Shown here: piece by piece, positions 16,984 through 25,707 of the stretch
Layout: each line of letters begins with the position of its first letter
How positions within the stretch are numbered: position 1 is the first letter of the stretch
Assembly: GCF_000147815.2 (NCBI RefSeq)
Contig: NC_015957.1
Coordinates: 3,472,001 to 3,536,000 of the forward strand
DNA: 64,000 nt
Source: Streptomyces violaceusniger Tu 4113
GTDB lineage: Bacteria; Actinomycetota; Actinomycetes; Streptomycetales; Streptomycetaceae
Reading direction: 5' to 3'
Made by a program: the position numbers and the translations under genes
Notes under the pieces: model-generated
The model's database searches: none
Seen by the model: only the letters and a program-made list of their open reading frames with translations
What the model was told of the DNA's origin: nothing

Positions 16984-17034
16984 GGGCTCGCCGGTGCGGG
17001 CGGCCGCGTCAGCGCGGCCCGCACCGGCGAGCCC
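16984..17034. terminator. Bidirectional terminator hairpin
   Basis: Inverted repeat with perfect 18-bp arms (16984-17001 and 17017-17034) around a 15-base loop, between the convergent methyltransferase and transporter genes. There is no T-tract, which is usual in Streptomyces. Confidence 0.75.
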
Positions 17035-17071
17035 GGTGCCGTGTCCGGGCCCCGGATCACCCGGCTGCCGC

Positions 17072-18415
17072 TCAGTGCGAGGGATGCCGCTCCCGGTCGG
17101 CCACGCGCCGCGGCTGATCGGCCGGGAGGGCCGTGCGCTGCCCGGGACCCCAGGTCTCGCGGGTGGACAGCACACCGACGAGTCCCACCAGCGCCATGCA
17201 CACATAGAGCCCGGCCGGGCCCGCCCAGCCGAAGGACTCCGCGAGCAGGACGGCGAGGAACGGCGCGAAACCGGCCACCGACGCCGCCGTCTGGTAGCCC
17301 AGTGAGGCCCCGGACGTGCGGGTGGCGGTGTTGAACAGCTCGGCGAACCAGGCCGCCTGAGTGCCCGTCAGCGCGGCGTGGATCACCCCGATGCCGATCA
17401 GGAAGATCAGCACGATGAGCACCGGGGCCCCGGAGTTGGCCATCAGGAACATCGGGAAGCCGAAGAGGGCGGCCAGCACACAGGCCACCAGGTAGACGGT
17501 GCGGCGACCCACGCGGTCCGTGAGCGCGCCGGAGAGCACGGTGGTGGCGGTGGCGAGCAGACTGGCGGTGACCACACCGGCGAGTGCCACGCCACGGTCG
17601 CCGGAGTCGCGGTCGGTGATGTAGGACAGGAGGTAGGTGGCGGTCAGGTAGTAGGCACAGGACTCCACGACGCGCAGGGCGATGATGCGCAGGATGTTGC
17701 GCCAGTCCTCGCGCACCACGCTGAGCACCGGGTTGCGCACGGTGGTGCCCTTCGCCCGGGCGGCCTCGAACTCCGGGGACTCGGTGAGCTTCATCCGGAT
17801 GACCACTCCGGCCACGATCAGCAGGGCGCTGGCCAGGAACGGCAGCCGCCAGGCCCAGTCGGAGTCGAGGGTGGAGGAGAGCAGGAAGGCGATATTGGCG
17901 AGCGCGATGCCCAGCGGGTTGCCTGCCTGGGGTATCGCCGAGTACAGGCCGCGGCGGGTGCGGGGCGCGTGCTCGTACGTCATCATCACGGCGCTGCCCC
18001 ACTCGGCGCCGAACGCCAGCCCCTGAATACAGCGGATGACCACCAGCAGCACCGGCGCGAACACCCCGACCTGCCCATACGTGGGCAGCATGCCGATCAG
18101 GACGGTGGCGATGCCCATCGTCAGCAGGGCCGCGACCAGGACCGGTTTACGCCCGTGGCGGTCGCCGAGGTAGCCGCCGATGGCCCCGCCGATCGGGCGC
18201 ATCAGGAAGCCGACGCCGAGGGTGACGAAGGCCAGCAGAGTGCCGACCACCGGGTCCGAGTTGGGGAAGAACGCGTCGCCGAAGTACAGGGCGGACGCGG
18301 TGCCGTAGGCGACGAAGTCGTAGTTCTCGACACAGGTGCCGACGGCGGACGCGAGGGCCGTGCGGACGCGTCCACGCGTGGGTGGCGGGGTCGGGGGCGA
18401 GGCAGGAGCGCTCAT
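17072..18415 (-). CDS. MFS transporter, metabolite:H+ symporter (MHS) family
   Basis: 447-residue inner-membrane symporter with twelve predicted helices. MHS signatures are visible: ASAVGTCVENYDFVAYGTAS at helix 1, GYLGDRHGRKPVLV after helix 2 and LTDRVGRRTVYL between helices 8 and 9. Relatives carry shikimate, proline/betaine, citrate or dicarboxylates. The ATG at 18415 starts the conserved protein; upstream in-frame sequence is Arg/Gly-rich noise. It follows the RpiB-like gene by 35 bp on the same strand, so uptake of a sugar-acid-like compound and its isomerisation may be linked. Confidence 0.88.
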   Translation of the reverse strand: MSAPASPPTPPPTRGRVRTALASAVGTCVENYDFVAYGTASALYFGDAFFPNSDPVVGTLLAFVTLGVGFLMRPIGGAIGGYLGDRHGRKPVLVAALLTMGIATVLIGMLPTYGQVGVFAPVLLVVIRCIQGLAFGAEWGSAVMMTYEHAPRTRRGLYSAIPQAGNPLGIALANIAFLLSSTLDSDWAWRLPFLASALLIVAGVVIRMKLTESPEFEAARAKGTTVRNPVLSVVREDWRNILRIIALRVVESCAYYLTATYLLSYITDRDSGDRGVALAGVVTASLLATATTVLSGALTDRVGRRTVYLVACVLAALFGFPMFLMANSGAPVLIVLIFLIGIGVIHAALTGTQAAWFAELFNTATRTSGASLGYQTAASVAGFAPFLAVLLAESFGWAGPAGLYVCMALVGLVGVLSTRETWGPGQRTALPADQPRRVADRERHPSH

Positions 18416-18450
18416 ACCGGTCTCCTTCGATCGGAGGTGTGCCAGAGAAG

Positions 18451-18921
18451 TCAGATGCGGTCGGCGAGCTCGCGGGCCGAGCGCAGTTCCAGATCGCGGA
18501 GCTTGGCCACGCGGCGCACCGTGTCGGCGTCGTCGTCGAACGTCGCGGCCAGGAACGCCTCCAGGACCTCCGTGGCCATGGCAGGACCGATCAGCCACGC
18601 ACCCATGGCGAGCGCGTTGGCGTCGTCGTGCTCGACGGCCTGGTGGGCGGAGTACACGTCATGTCCCAGACCGCATCGAATGCCCGCGATCTTGTTGGCG
18701 GCCATCAGCGCCCCCGCGCCCGTCCCGCACACCAGCACGGCGCGGTCGGCCTCGCCGCGGCGTACGGCGTCGCAGGTGGCGAAGGTGATGTCGGGGAAGT
18801 CGACGGGGGTTTCGGTGTCCGGGCCGAAGTCGGCCACCTCATGTCCCAGACGTCGCAGCACCTGGCGGACGTGTTCTTTGAGCGCCAGCCCCGCGTGGTC
18901 GTTGCCGAGTGCGATGCGCAT
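18451..18921 (-). CDS. rpiB: RpiB/LacAB-family sugar-phosphate isomerase
   Basis: 156 residues, full length for the family. The N-terminus MRIALGNDHAGLALK holds the Asp-His pair that opens the sugar ring, and VCGTGAGALMAANKIAGIRC holds the catalytic Cys of the CGTG loop. It interconverts ribose-5-P and ribulose-5-P or a related hexose/pentose phosphate. Streptomyces usually has another housekeeping copy, and the operon position between a LacI regulator and an MHS transporter suggests a role in a dedicated sugar route (allose, erythritol-type or similar). The GTGAGA in place of the usual GTGIGM is a small departure from the consensus. Confidence 0.85.
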   Translation of the reverse strand: MRIALGNDHAGLALKEHVRQVLRRLGHEVADFGPDTETPVDFPDITFATCDAVRRGEADRAVLVCGTGAGALMAANKIAGIRCGLGHDVYSAHQAVEHDDANALAMGAWLIGPAMATEVLEAFLAATFDDDADTVRRVAKLRDLELRSARELADRI

Positions 18922-19012
18922 GGTCAGCCTTTCGTCGTGCGTCGGGCAGGTGAGGGTGGTCCGCGAAGGCCGCGCCGAGGCGGCGGGGCCGCACAGTGGG
19001 CGGCTCCGCGGA

Positions 19013-19087
19013 GTGGGTGTTCGGGCTGTGGGTGTTGGGGCTGTGGGTGTTGGGGCCGTGGGTGTTCGGGCCGTGGGTGTGGGTGGG
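19013..19087. repeat. 15-bp minisatellite
   Basis: Five tandem copies of a 15-bp unit beginning GTGGGTGTT, differing at one or two bases, in the gap between the LacI gene and the RpiB gene. It is G-rich on this strand and could slow transcription or expand and contract. Confidence 0.8.
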
Positions 19088-19096
19088 TCGGGGCCG

Positions 19097-20131
19097 TCAG
19101 ACGGAGGGGTGGACGGCGGCGGTGTGTGTCGGCCGCGCCGACGATGACCGGCGGGGGATCAGCCGCATGGGGAGGACGACGGATTCGGCCGTGCCGCCGT
19201 TGATGACGTCGAGCAGGAGCCGCATCGCGGTCGCCCCTAAGGCGCGGGCGTCGTGGGCCACCACGGTGAGCGGGGGGTCGAGTTCGCCGAACCACTCGAT
19301 GTCGTCGAAGGCGACCAGGGCCAGATCCTCGCCGATCCGCAGACCGCGCCGGCGCACCTCGGCCACGGCGCCGACCGCCATCAGGCTGTCGGCGGCGAGC
19401 AACGCGGTCGGCGGCCGGTGGTTCGCGAGGAGTTTGGCGGCCGCCGTGCCACCGCTCGCCCGGCGGAAGTCGCCCGCCGTGATCAGCGCGGGGTCGTCGT
19501 CCAGCTCGTGGCGGGCGATCGACTCCAGGAACGCGCTCAGACGCGCCCGCCCGGTGGACACGGACGGCGGTCCGCCGATGTATCCGATACGGGTGTGGCC
19601 CTGTTCGGCGAGATGGGCGACGGCGAGCTCGACCCCCTGTGCGTTGTCGGCGGTCACGCTGGGCACATCGAACCCGTCGACGGTGCGGTCCACGAAGACC
19701 AGCGGCACCCGCGCCTGTTCCAGAGCGCGCAGGTCGCCGCGGCCCTCTCCTTGGGGAGCGATGATGATGCCGTCCACCCGCTGGGTGAGGAACACATCCA
19801 GGTAGGTGTCCTGCTGTGCGGTGTCCTCGTTGGCGTTGGCCAGCAGCGTGACGTACGAGGAGGCGAGCGCGGTCTGTTCGGCGCCGTGGGCGATGTCCGC
19901 GAAGAACGGGTTGCGTACGTCGGAGACGAGGAGCCCCACCGCATGGCTGCGCGCCGAACGCAGCGCCTGCGCCCGGGCGTTCATCCGATAGCCGAGTTCG
20001 GTGGCCGCCGCCCGCACACGTTCGCGGGCCGCGGGTGAGGTGGCCGAGTGGCCGGAGAGCACCCGCGACGCGGTCCCCACGGAGACACCCGCACGCGCCG
20101 CGACGTCCTTGAGGGTAACGGTGGCGTCCAC
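19097..20131 (-). CDS. LacI-family transcriptional regulator
   Basis: 344-residue repressor. The HTH and hinge at residues 4-58 read VTLKDVAARAGVSVGTASRV and RVRAAATELGY. The periplasmic-binding-like domain follows (HAVGLLVSDVRNPFFADIA), with the typical VAFDDIEWFGELDPPLTVV segment near the C-terminus. The GTG start has GAAAGG 6 bases upstream. Its own promoter carries two overlapping central-CG operators at 20231-20272, so autoregulation is likely, with control of the downstream RpiB and MHS genes. Confidence 0.9.
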   Translation of the reverse strand: MDATVTLKDVAARAGVSVGTASRVLSGHSATSPAARERVRAAATELGYRMNARAQALRSARSHAVGLLVSDVRNPFFADIAHGAEQTALASSYVTLLANANEDTAQQDTYLDVFLTQRVDGIIIAPQGEGRGDLRALEQARVPLVFVDRTVDGFDVPSVTADNAQGVELAVAHLAEQGHTRIGYIGGPPSVSTGRARLSAFLESIARHELDDDPALITAGDFRRASGGTAAAKLLANHRPPTALLAADSLMAVGAVAEVRRRGLRIGEDLALVAFDDIEWFGELDPPLTVVAHDARALGATAMRLLLDVINGGTAESVVLPMRLIPRRSSSARPTHTAAVHPSV

Positions 20132-20230
20132 ATGGGGCCTTTCGCTGGGTCGGGCTCGTGCGGGTGCGGCGAAGCGGCCGCCCTGATGGTGAGGTTGGGG
20201 GAGGGACAGGGACGGCGTGGCTCGGAATGA

Positions 20231-20272
20231 ATCCCACTGGAACCGTTTCCATGGAATCGATTCCAGTGGGAT
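20231..20272. promoter_or_regulatory. Nested double LacI operator
   Basis: Two adjacent half-overlapping sites, TGGAACCGTTTCCA (20238-20251, one mismatch to symmetry) and TGGAATCGATTCCA (20252-20265, perfect), lie inside a larger inverted repeat with perfect 12-bp arms (20231-20242, 20261-20272). The centre is 120 bp before the LacI start. It is consistent with cooperative binding of two LacI dimers. Confidence 0.78.
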
Positions 20273-20382
20273 CTTGGTGGACGCGCCGACCCGCGTCAAG
20301 GGTCATGACAAGGCTCGTTCGGCTGTCCCACCCCGGGCCGCCCACCGGGTCGGTGCGAACCGGTGCGGACCGGACCGGGGTG

Positions 20383-21075
20383 CTACGTTCGCCAGTTGTA
20401 GCGGCGCTCCGGGCGGCCGGCGGTGCCGTATCGCAGGGAGACGTCGGCGTTGCCGGTGGCGTGGAAGTACTCCAGGTAACGGCGGGCGCTGACGCGGGAG
20501 ATGCCGATCGTGGTGGCCGCCTCGGCGGCGGAGACGGTGCCGTCCGCCTCGCGGAGGGCGCGCTCGACGAGCTGGGCGGTCTCCACGCTCAGGCCCTTGG
20601 GGAGGGCGCCGCCCGCCGGGGGTGCGAACGCCCCGGCCAGGACCCGGTCCACATCCGCCTGGCCACGGACGACGGTGGTGAGCAGCCGTCCGCGCTGGGT
20701 CGCATAGCGTTCGAGGCGGGGCTGCAGATCCTCGTAGTCGAAGGGCTTGAGGAGGTAGTCCACCACGCCCTGGCGGACCGCGCCGCGCACCGCGTCGGCC
20801 TCCCGCGCCGCGGTGATCACCATGACATCGCAGTCGTGCCCGGCGGTGCGCAGCCGGGGGATGACGTCCAGGCCGAAGAGGTCGGGCAGATAGAGGTCGA
20901 GCAGGACCAGGTCGGGACGGAGCGCGTCGACCGCCTCGATCGCCTGCTCGCCGGTGTGCGCGGTGCCGACGACGCGGAACGGCGCCATCCGCTCCACGAA
21001 GGTGCGGTGGACACGGGCCACCATGAAGTCGTCGTCCACGACGAGCACATCGATCGTGCCGGCCGACTCGGTCAT
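20383..21075 (-). CDS. Response regulator, CitB/DcuR type
   Basis: 230 residues. The receiver domain covers residues 8-125: acidic pocket VLVVDDDFM, phosphate-accepting Asp in DLVLLDLYLPD and the Lys of LKPFDYEDL. The C-terminal output is a winged HTH of the CitB class (DGTVSAAEAATTIGISRVSA, RRYLEYFHATG). It is phosphorylated by the kinase encoded immediately upstream, whose stop overlaps this start by 4 bp. The likely targets are the TctC and GntP genes across the divergent promoter. Confidence 0.9.
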   Translation of the reverse strand: MTESAGTIDVLVVDDDFMVARVHRTFVERMAPFRVVGTAHTGEQAIEAVDALRPDLVLLDLYLPDLFGLDVIPRLRTAGHDCDVMVITAAREADAVRGAVRQGVVDYLLKPFDYEDLQPRLERYATQRGRLLTTVVRGQADVDRVLAGAFAPPAGGALPKGLSVETAQLVERALREADGTVSAAEAATTIGISRVSARRYLEYFHATGNADVSLRYGTAGRPERRYNWRT

Positions 21076-22820
21076 CGGGTCGCTCCTTCCGCCACCGCGT
21101 CGGCGGGGTGGCTGACGGACATGCGGGCGCTGAACATCGCGCCCTGGGGGGTGTTGGTCACCGCGATCTCGCCACCTCGGCGCTCGCAGACGAGCCGGGT
21201 GAGGGCGAGCCCGATGCCGCGCTCGCCCTCCCGGGCGGCCTTGGTGGTGAAGCCATGGGCGAAGACCTCCTGGGCGAGTCCGGGGGCGACGCCGGGGCCG
21301 GAATCGCGCACCACGATCTCCACACTGGCGTTGTCCTGGCGCAACTCGACCTCCACCCATGGCTCGTCGCCGTCCCGGGCCCCGAGCCTGGTCATGTCCC
21401 CGGCGGCCCCATTCCCGTCACCGCCCCTGTTCCCGTCACCGCCCCCATTCCCGTCACCGCCCCCATTCCCGTCACCGCGCTCGGATGTGGCGGCGTCGAT
21501 GGCGTTGTCGACCAGATTGCCGACCACGGTCGCCACATCGGCGGCGTCCTCGGGGGTCAGCCGGTCCAGCGCGGTGCGGTCCGAGAGGCGCAGGGCCACC
21601 TTCCGCTCGGCGGCCTGCGACGCCTTCGCCATCAGCAGCGCGGCCACGGCGGTGTCCCGGACCCGGCGGCCGATGGACATGTCCAGCGACTGGCGGCGCT
21701 GGTTCAGCGCGCGGATGTAGCGCACCACCTCCTCCTGCTCGCCGATCTGGATCAGCCCGGAGATGGTGTGCAACTGGTTGGCGAACTCGTGGGTCTGCGC
21801 GCGCAGCAGCTCGGAGGTACTCCGGAAAGAGCCGATCTCGCGCTCCAGCCTCGCCAGCTCGGTGCGGTCCCGCAGCGTGGTGACGGAGCCGAGCGGCCGT
21901 CCGTCCTTGACGACGGTCATCCGGTTCATGACCAGGACACGGCCGTGCCGGACGACGACCTCGTCCTTCGGGTCCGTCGTTTCCTTCCGTGCACCGGCCA
22001 GCACGTCCAGCAGCCGTCCCTCGATGCCGAGCTCGGCCAGATTCCGGCCCACGCAGTCCTCGGGCAGGTCCAGCAGCCGTCTGCCCATGTCGTTGACGAG
22101 CGTCACCCGATGCTGCGGATCGAGCGCGACAACGCCCTCGGCGATGCCGTACAGCATCGCCTCGCGGTGCTCGGCCAGCCCGGTGATCTCACGCGGCTCC
22201 AGCCCGAGCGTCTGCCGTTTGACGCGCCGGGCGAGCAGCCAGGAGCCGACGACGCCGAGCGCGCTGGCGACACCGAGGTAGACGGGCAGGTACGAGGACG
22301 CGCCGCTCAGCCGCTGCCACACCGTGGGAGACGCCTCGCCGATCATGACGGTGCCCAGTTGCCGCCCCAGGTCGTCGCCCGTCGCACCGAGGACCGGCAC
22401 CTGAGCCACCAGCTCCCGGCTGCCGTCCCAGTCCAGCGTGCCCGACCAGCCGCGCCCCGCACCGACCCCCTTGCCCAGCGGCAGCTGGTCGCCGAGCACC
22501 GTGGGATTCGTCGAGCTGACGACGCGCCCGTTACCGTCGGCCACCGTGACGGACGTCACCCGCGACTGCACCCGGGACGAATACACCAACGGGGCCAGCG
22601 CCTCCGCCGGTGAGGGGCCCACCAGCCGGGTGCGTACCAGCGGCTGGGCGGCAAGCTGCTCGGCGAGCGCACCGACCCGGCGGCCCTCCACCCGGTTGAA
22701 GGTGGCCTCCGACTGCGCGAGCGAGACCGCGGCGACCGCCATCAGCACCACCACGACGATGGCGAGCTGCAACACCAGCATCTCGCCCGCGAGCGTTTGA
22801 CGACGGAACGCGGCGACCAC
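21072..22820 (-). CDS. Sensor histidine kinase, CitA/DcuS type
   Basis: 582-residue membrane kinase. A first helix at residues 13-35 and a second near 175-195 flank an extracellular PDC/Cache-type sensor domain, followed by a cytoplasmic PAS domain (IAEGVVALDPQHRVTLVND). The phospho-acceptor His lies in RAQTHEFANQLHTISGLIQI, exactly the CitA/DcuS H box. The ATPase follows with N box VVGNLVDNAIDAATSE and G box GERGIGLALTRL. A low-complexity insert of repeated Gly-Asp-Gly-Asn lies between the N and G boxes. The GTG at 22820 is chosen; GGAG is 15 bases upstream, so a start further out (ATG 22883) is possible. Confidence 0.87.
   Translation of the reverse strand: MVAAFRRQTLAGEMLVLQLAIVVVVLMAVAAVSLAQSEATFNRVEGRRVGALAEQLAAQPLVRTRLVGPSPAEALAPLVYSSRVQSRVTSVTVADGNGRVVSSTNPTVLGDQLPLGKGVGAGRGWSGTLDWDGSRELVAQVPVLGATGDDLGRQLGTVMIGEASPTVWQRLSGASSYLPVYLGVASALGVVGSWLLARRVKRQTLGLEPREITGLAEHREAMLYGIAEGVVALDPQHRVTLVNDMGRRLLDLPEDCVGRNLAELGIEGRLLDVLAGARKETTDPKDEVVVRHGRVLVMNRMTVVKDGRPLGSVTTLRDRTELARLEREIGSFRSTSELLRAQTHEFANQLHTISGLIQIGEQEEVVRYIRALNQRRQSLDMSIGRRVRDTAVAALLMAKASQAAERKVALRLSDRTALDRLTPEDAADVATVVGNLVDNAIDAATSERGDGNGGGDGNGGGDGNRGGDGNGAAGDMTRLGARDGDEPWVEVELRQDNASVEIVVRDSGPGVAPGLAQEVFAHGFTTKAAREGERGIGLALTRLVCERRGGEIAVTNTPQGAMFSARMSVSHPADAVAEGATR
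21408..21478. repeat. 18-bp tandem repeat inside the kinase gene
   Basis: Four copies of an 18-bp unit containing CCCGTCACCGCC, in frame with the kinase and encoding the repeated Gly-Asp-Gly-Asn-Gly-Gly linker in its ATPase domain. Multiples of 18 bp keep the reading frame, so copy number can vary without inactivating the kinase. Confidence 0.8.
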
Positions 22821-22918
22821 AATGAACTCAATCTCTCCTGCTGACACAACCTGGGCGCATTTCTCACCAGGCTGCACAATCATGGCGTCCGCCGTATGGG
22901 AAGCGAAAGGGAGGTGCC

Positions 22919-23914
22919 ATGAGCGGCCGCACCCGCACCCGCGCCCTGTCCGGCCTCCTGGCCGCTGTGCTGTCCCTGCTCGTCGGCGCGTGTGGCACCT
23001 GGCCGGGCCCGGGGGACACCGCGGACGACGGTCTGCGGATCCTGGTGCCCAACACACCCGGAGGCGGGTACGACACCACGGCACGGACCGTGGCCCGGGT
23101 GCTGGAGGAGACCGGGACCGCCTCGGACATGGAGGTGTTCAACCTGCCCGGAGCCGGTGGCACCGTCGGCCTGCGGCGCACCGTGGACGAACGGGGCAAC
23201 GGACGGCTCGCCCTGCAGATGGGCCTCGGCGTCCTCGGCGCGGCCCATGTGCAGGGCGCGAAGGTGACCGTCGCGCGGACCACCCCGATCGCCCGCCTGA
23301 TCGAGGAGCCCGAAGCGGTGGTCGTCCGCAAGGACTCGCCGTACCGCACCCTCGCCGACCTGGTCACCGAGTGGCGCAACAGCCCCGGAGGCGTCACGGT
23401 CGGCGGCGGCTCGTCCCTGGGCGGCCCGGACCACCTGCTGCCCATGGCGCTGGCCGGCGCGGTCGGCATCCAGCCGAAGAAGGTGCGGTACGCCGCCTAC
23501 GACGGCGGTGGCGGCGATCTGCTCCCCGCCCTGTTGGACGGCCGAGTCGACTTCGCCACCAGCGGCATCGGCGAGTTCCTCGACCAGATCGCCGCAGGAC
23601 AGCTCAGGGTGCTCGCGGTCACCAGCGACCGGCCGGTGGCCGCGCTGCCCAGGGTGCCGACGCTGAAGGCCGCCGGGATCGATCTCGTCTTCGACAACTG
23701 GCGGGGGATCGTCGCCCCGCCCGGCATCAGCTCCGCGGACCGCAAACGCTGGATCGAGGTGCTGACCGCGCTGCACACCTCCCGGCAGTGGAAGGCCGAG
23801 CTCACCCGCCACGGCTGGACCGACGCCTTCGCCACCGGTGGCGCCTTCGCCACCTACCTGGCCCGGCAGGACAAGGCCGTGGCCGAACTGGTCGGACACC
23901 TGGGACTGGACTGA
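22919..23914 (+). CDS. TctC-family tricarboxylate-binding lipoprotein (orphan)
   Basis: 331-residue extracytoplasmic binding protein of the Bug/TctC family. The signal peptide ends in LLVGAC with lipid Cys25. The fold starts RILVPNTPGGGYDTTARTVA, with the substrate carboxylate-binding loop in NLPGAGGTVG and the conserved FATSGIGEF strand. The family binds citrate and other carboxylates for TctAB membrane partners. No TctA or TctB gene is in the window; the next gene is a GntP permease. The gene diverges from the CitA-like kinase over 98 bp, so it is probably regulated by that system and may present ligand to it. Confidence 0.88.
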   Translation: MSGRTRTRALSGLLAAVLSLLVGACGTWPGPGDTADDGLRILVPNTPGGGYDTTARTVARVLEETGTASDMEVFNLPGAGGTVGLRRTVDERGNGRLALQMGLGVLGAAHVQGAKVTVARTTPIARLIEEPEAVVVRKDSPYRTLADLVTEWRNSPGGVTVGGGSSLGGPDHLLPMALAGAVGIQPKKVRYAAYDGGGGDLLPALLDGRVDFATSGIGEFLDQIAAGQLRVLAVTSDRPVAALPRVPTLKAAGIDLVFDNWRGIVAPPGISSADRKRWIEVLTALHTSRQWKAELTRHGWTDAFATGGAFATYLARQDKAVAELVGHLGLD

Positions 23915-23974
23915 CCGACACCCTCCGGGGCGGGGCCGCCACCGGTGACCGCTATGGCGGCTGCCACCGGCCAC

Positions 23975-24090
23975 CGCCTCACGCCCGCATGCCCTCGACC
24001 CCCACCACCCCCTGACCCACCCATGCCCTCGACCCGGATCACCCCCGCCCTCTGACCCACTCCCCTGCCCCCCTGACCCACCCATGCCCT
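23975..24090. repeat. Degenerate direct repeats between tctC-like and gntP-like genes
   Basis: Within the 244-bp gap, units of the type CTGACCCACCCATGCCCTCG recur about three times with drift, C-rich on this strand. No ORF or stable symmetric hairpin is seen. Confidence 0.6.
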
Positions 24091-24158
24091 GGTGGCCGTA
24101 CGAACCCGCCCGCATGTCCCGTGTCCCGTAATGACACGCATGTCCTGGAAGGCACCGC

Positions 24159-25586
24159 ATGACCGCACACACCTGGTGGCTGCTGCTCATCCTCACGGTG
24201 GCGATAGCAGCACTGATCTACCTCATCAACTCCCGGCTGCGTGTCCACCCGTTCGTCGCGCTGATCCTGGTCAGCGTGGGCACGGGGATCGCGGCCGGGG
24301 AACCCGCCTCGAAACTCGCCGGATCCATCGAAGAGGGCGCCGGAGGCACCCTCGGCGACGTGGGCGTCACCCTCGCCCTCGGCGCCATGCTCGGCCGTCT
24401 GCTCTCCGACTCGGGTGCGACCGACACCATCGCCCGCGCCCTCGTCGCCCGCGCCGAGCCGCGCAGGCTGCCCTGGCTGGTCGGCGCCGCGGCGTTCGTC
24501 ATCGGCGTGCCCATGTTCTTCGAGGTGGGCCTGATCGTGCTGCTGCCCTTGATCTTCAGCGTCGCCCGCAGGATGGAGGGCCAGGGCGGCACCAAGGGCA
24601 GCCCGTACGTACTCCTCGGCGTGCCCGCCATCGCCTCGCTGTCCACCCTGCACGGCATGCTGCCGCCCCACCCCGGACCGCTGACCGCGATGACCGGCCT
24701 CCACGCCGACCTCGGTCTCACCCTCGGCGTCGGCATCGTCTGCGCCGTGCCCACCGTCATCCTGGCGGGTCCCGTCTACGCCCGCTGGATCGCGCCCCGG
24801 CTTCCCGACGTCGCCCCGGACGCCGAACTGGTGGCCCAGTTCGCCGGGGCCGAGCGGCAGCCCGCTGCGGCCACCTCGGGACCCGGTGCGCAGGCGGGCA
24901 CGGACACGCCCCGCCGGACCGGTGTGCCCACCGGCCTGGCCGTGGCGGCCGTGCTGGTCCCCGTCGTCCTGATGCTGCTGCGTACGCTCGCCGAGACGGT
25001 GCTGGACGAGTCGAGCGGGCTGGGCGCGGCGCTCGTATTCGCCGGAGAGCCGCTGGTGGCGATGCTCGCCGGTTTCGTCTTCGCCCTCGGGGTGACGTTC
25101 GCCGGCTCCGGCCGCTCCGGTGAGGAGACCCGCGCCTCCCTGACCGACAGTCTGAAGTCCATCGCCGCGATCCTGCTCATCATCGGTGGGGGAGGGGCGT
25201 TCAAGCAGGTCCTTCAGGACTCCGGCATCGGCGATGCCATCGCCTCTGCCGCCGAGGGCGCCCATATCAATGTGATCCTGCTGGGCTGGCTGATCGCCCT
25301 GCTGCTGTCGCTGACCACGGGCTCCGCCACCGTCGGCATCGTTTCCGCCACCGGCATCGTGGCCCCGCTGATCGGTGACGGCGGGGGCCTGGAGGCGTCC
25401 CTGCTGGTGGTCGCGATCGGGGCCGGTTCCCTCGGCCTCAACTATGTCAACCACGCGGGGTTCTGGCTGGTGAAGGAGTCGTTCGGGATGGACCTCGGCC
25501 AGGCCACCAAGACCCAGACGGTTGTGCAGACGCTGGTCAGCGTGCTCGGCCTGGCGATGGCCCTGCTGCTGTCGGTGTTCGCCTGA
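24159..25586 (+). CDS. GntP-family gluconate/sugar-acid permease
   Basis: 475-residue H+ symporter with about 12-14 membrane helices, full length for GntP. Family motifs are visible: ALGAMLGRLLSDSGA near residue 70, GVPMFFEVGLIVLLPL near 125, LHGMLPPHPGPL near 165 and LGLNYVNHAGFWLVKESFGM near 430. It imports gluconate or related sugar acids. It follows the TctC-like lipoprotein by 244 bp on the same strand, and a 44-bp palindrome ends the unit. With the CitA/CitB-like pair this looks like an acid-sensing and uptake locus. Confidence 0.92.
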   Translation: MTAHTWWLLLILTVAIAALIYLINSRLRVHPFVALILVSVGTGIAAGEPASKLAGSIEEGAGGTLGDVGVTLALGAMLGRLLSDSGATDTIARALVARAEPRRLPWLVGAAAFVIGVPMFFEVGLIVLLPLIFSVARRMEGQGGTKGSPYVLLGVPAIASLSTLHGMLPPHPGPLTAMTGLHADLGLTLGVGIVCAVPTVILAGPVYARWIAPRLPDVAPDAELVAQFAGAERQPAAATSGPGAQAGTDTPRRTGVPTGLAVAAVLVPVVLMLLRTLAETVLDESSGLGAALVFAGEPLVAMLAGFVFALGVTFAGSGRSGEETRASLTDSLKSIAAILLIIGGGGAFKQVLQDSGIGDAIASAAEGAHINVILLGWLIALLLSLTTGSATVGIVSATGIVAPLIGDGGGLEASLLVVAIGAGSLGLNYVNHAGFWLVKESFGMDLGQATKTQTVVQTLVSVLGLAMALLLSVFA

Positions 25587-25603
25587 GGGGAGGCGGCGGC
25601 GGG

Positions 25604-25647
25604 GCGGTCGTGGTAGGCCCGGTCGCGACCGGGCCTACCACGACCGC
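25604..25647. terminator. 44-bp perfect palindrome, terminator
   Basis: Inverted repeat with 22-bp perfect arms and no loop bases beyond the hairpin turn, 18 bp after the permease stop. It is a very stable rho-independent-type structure without a T-run. Confidence 0.85.
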
Positions 25648-25707
25648 GCCGATCGCGGCGGGCCCGGCTGCCCGGAGGCTGTCGGACCCGCCTGCCAGAC
25701 TCCGGCC

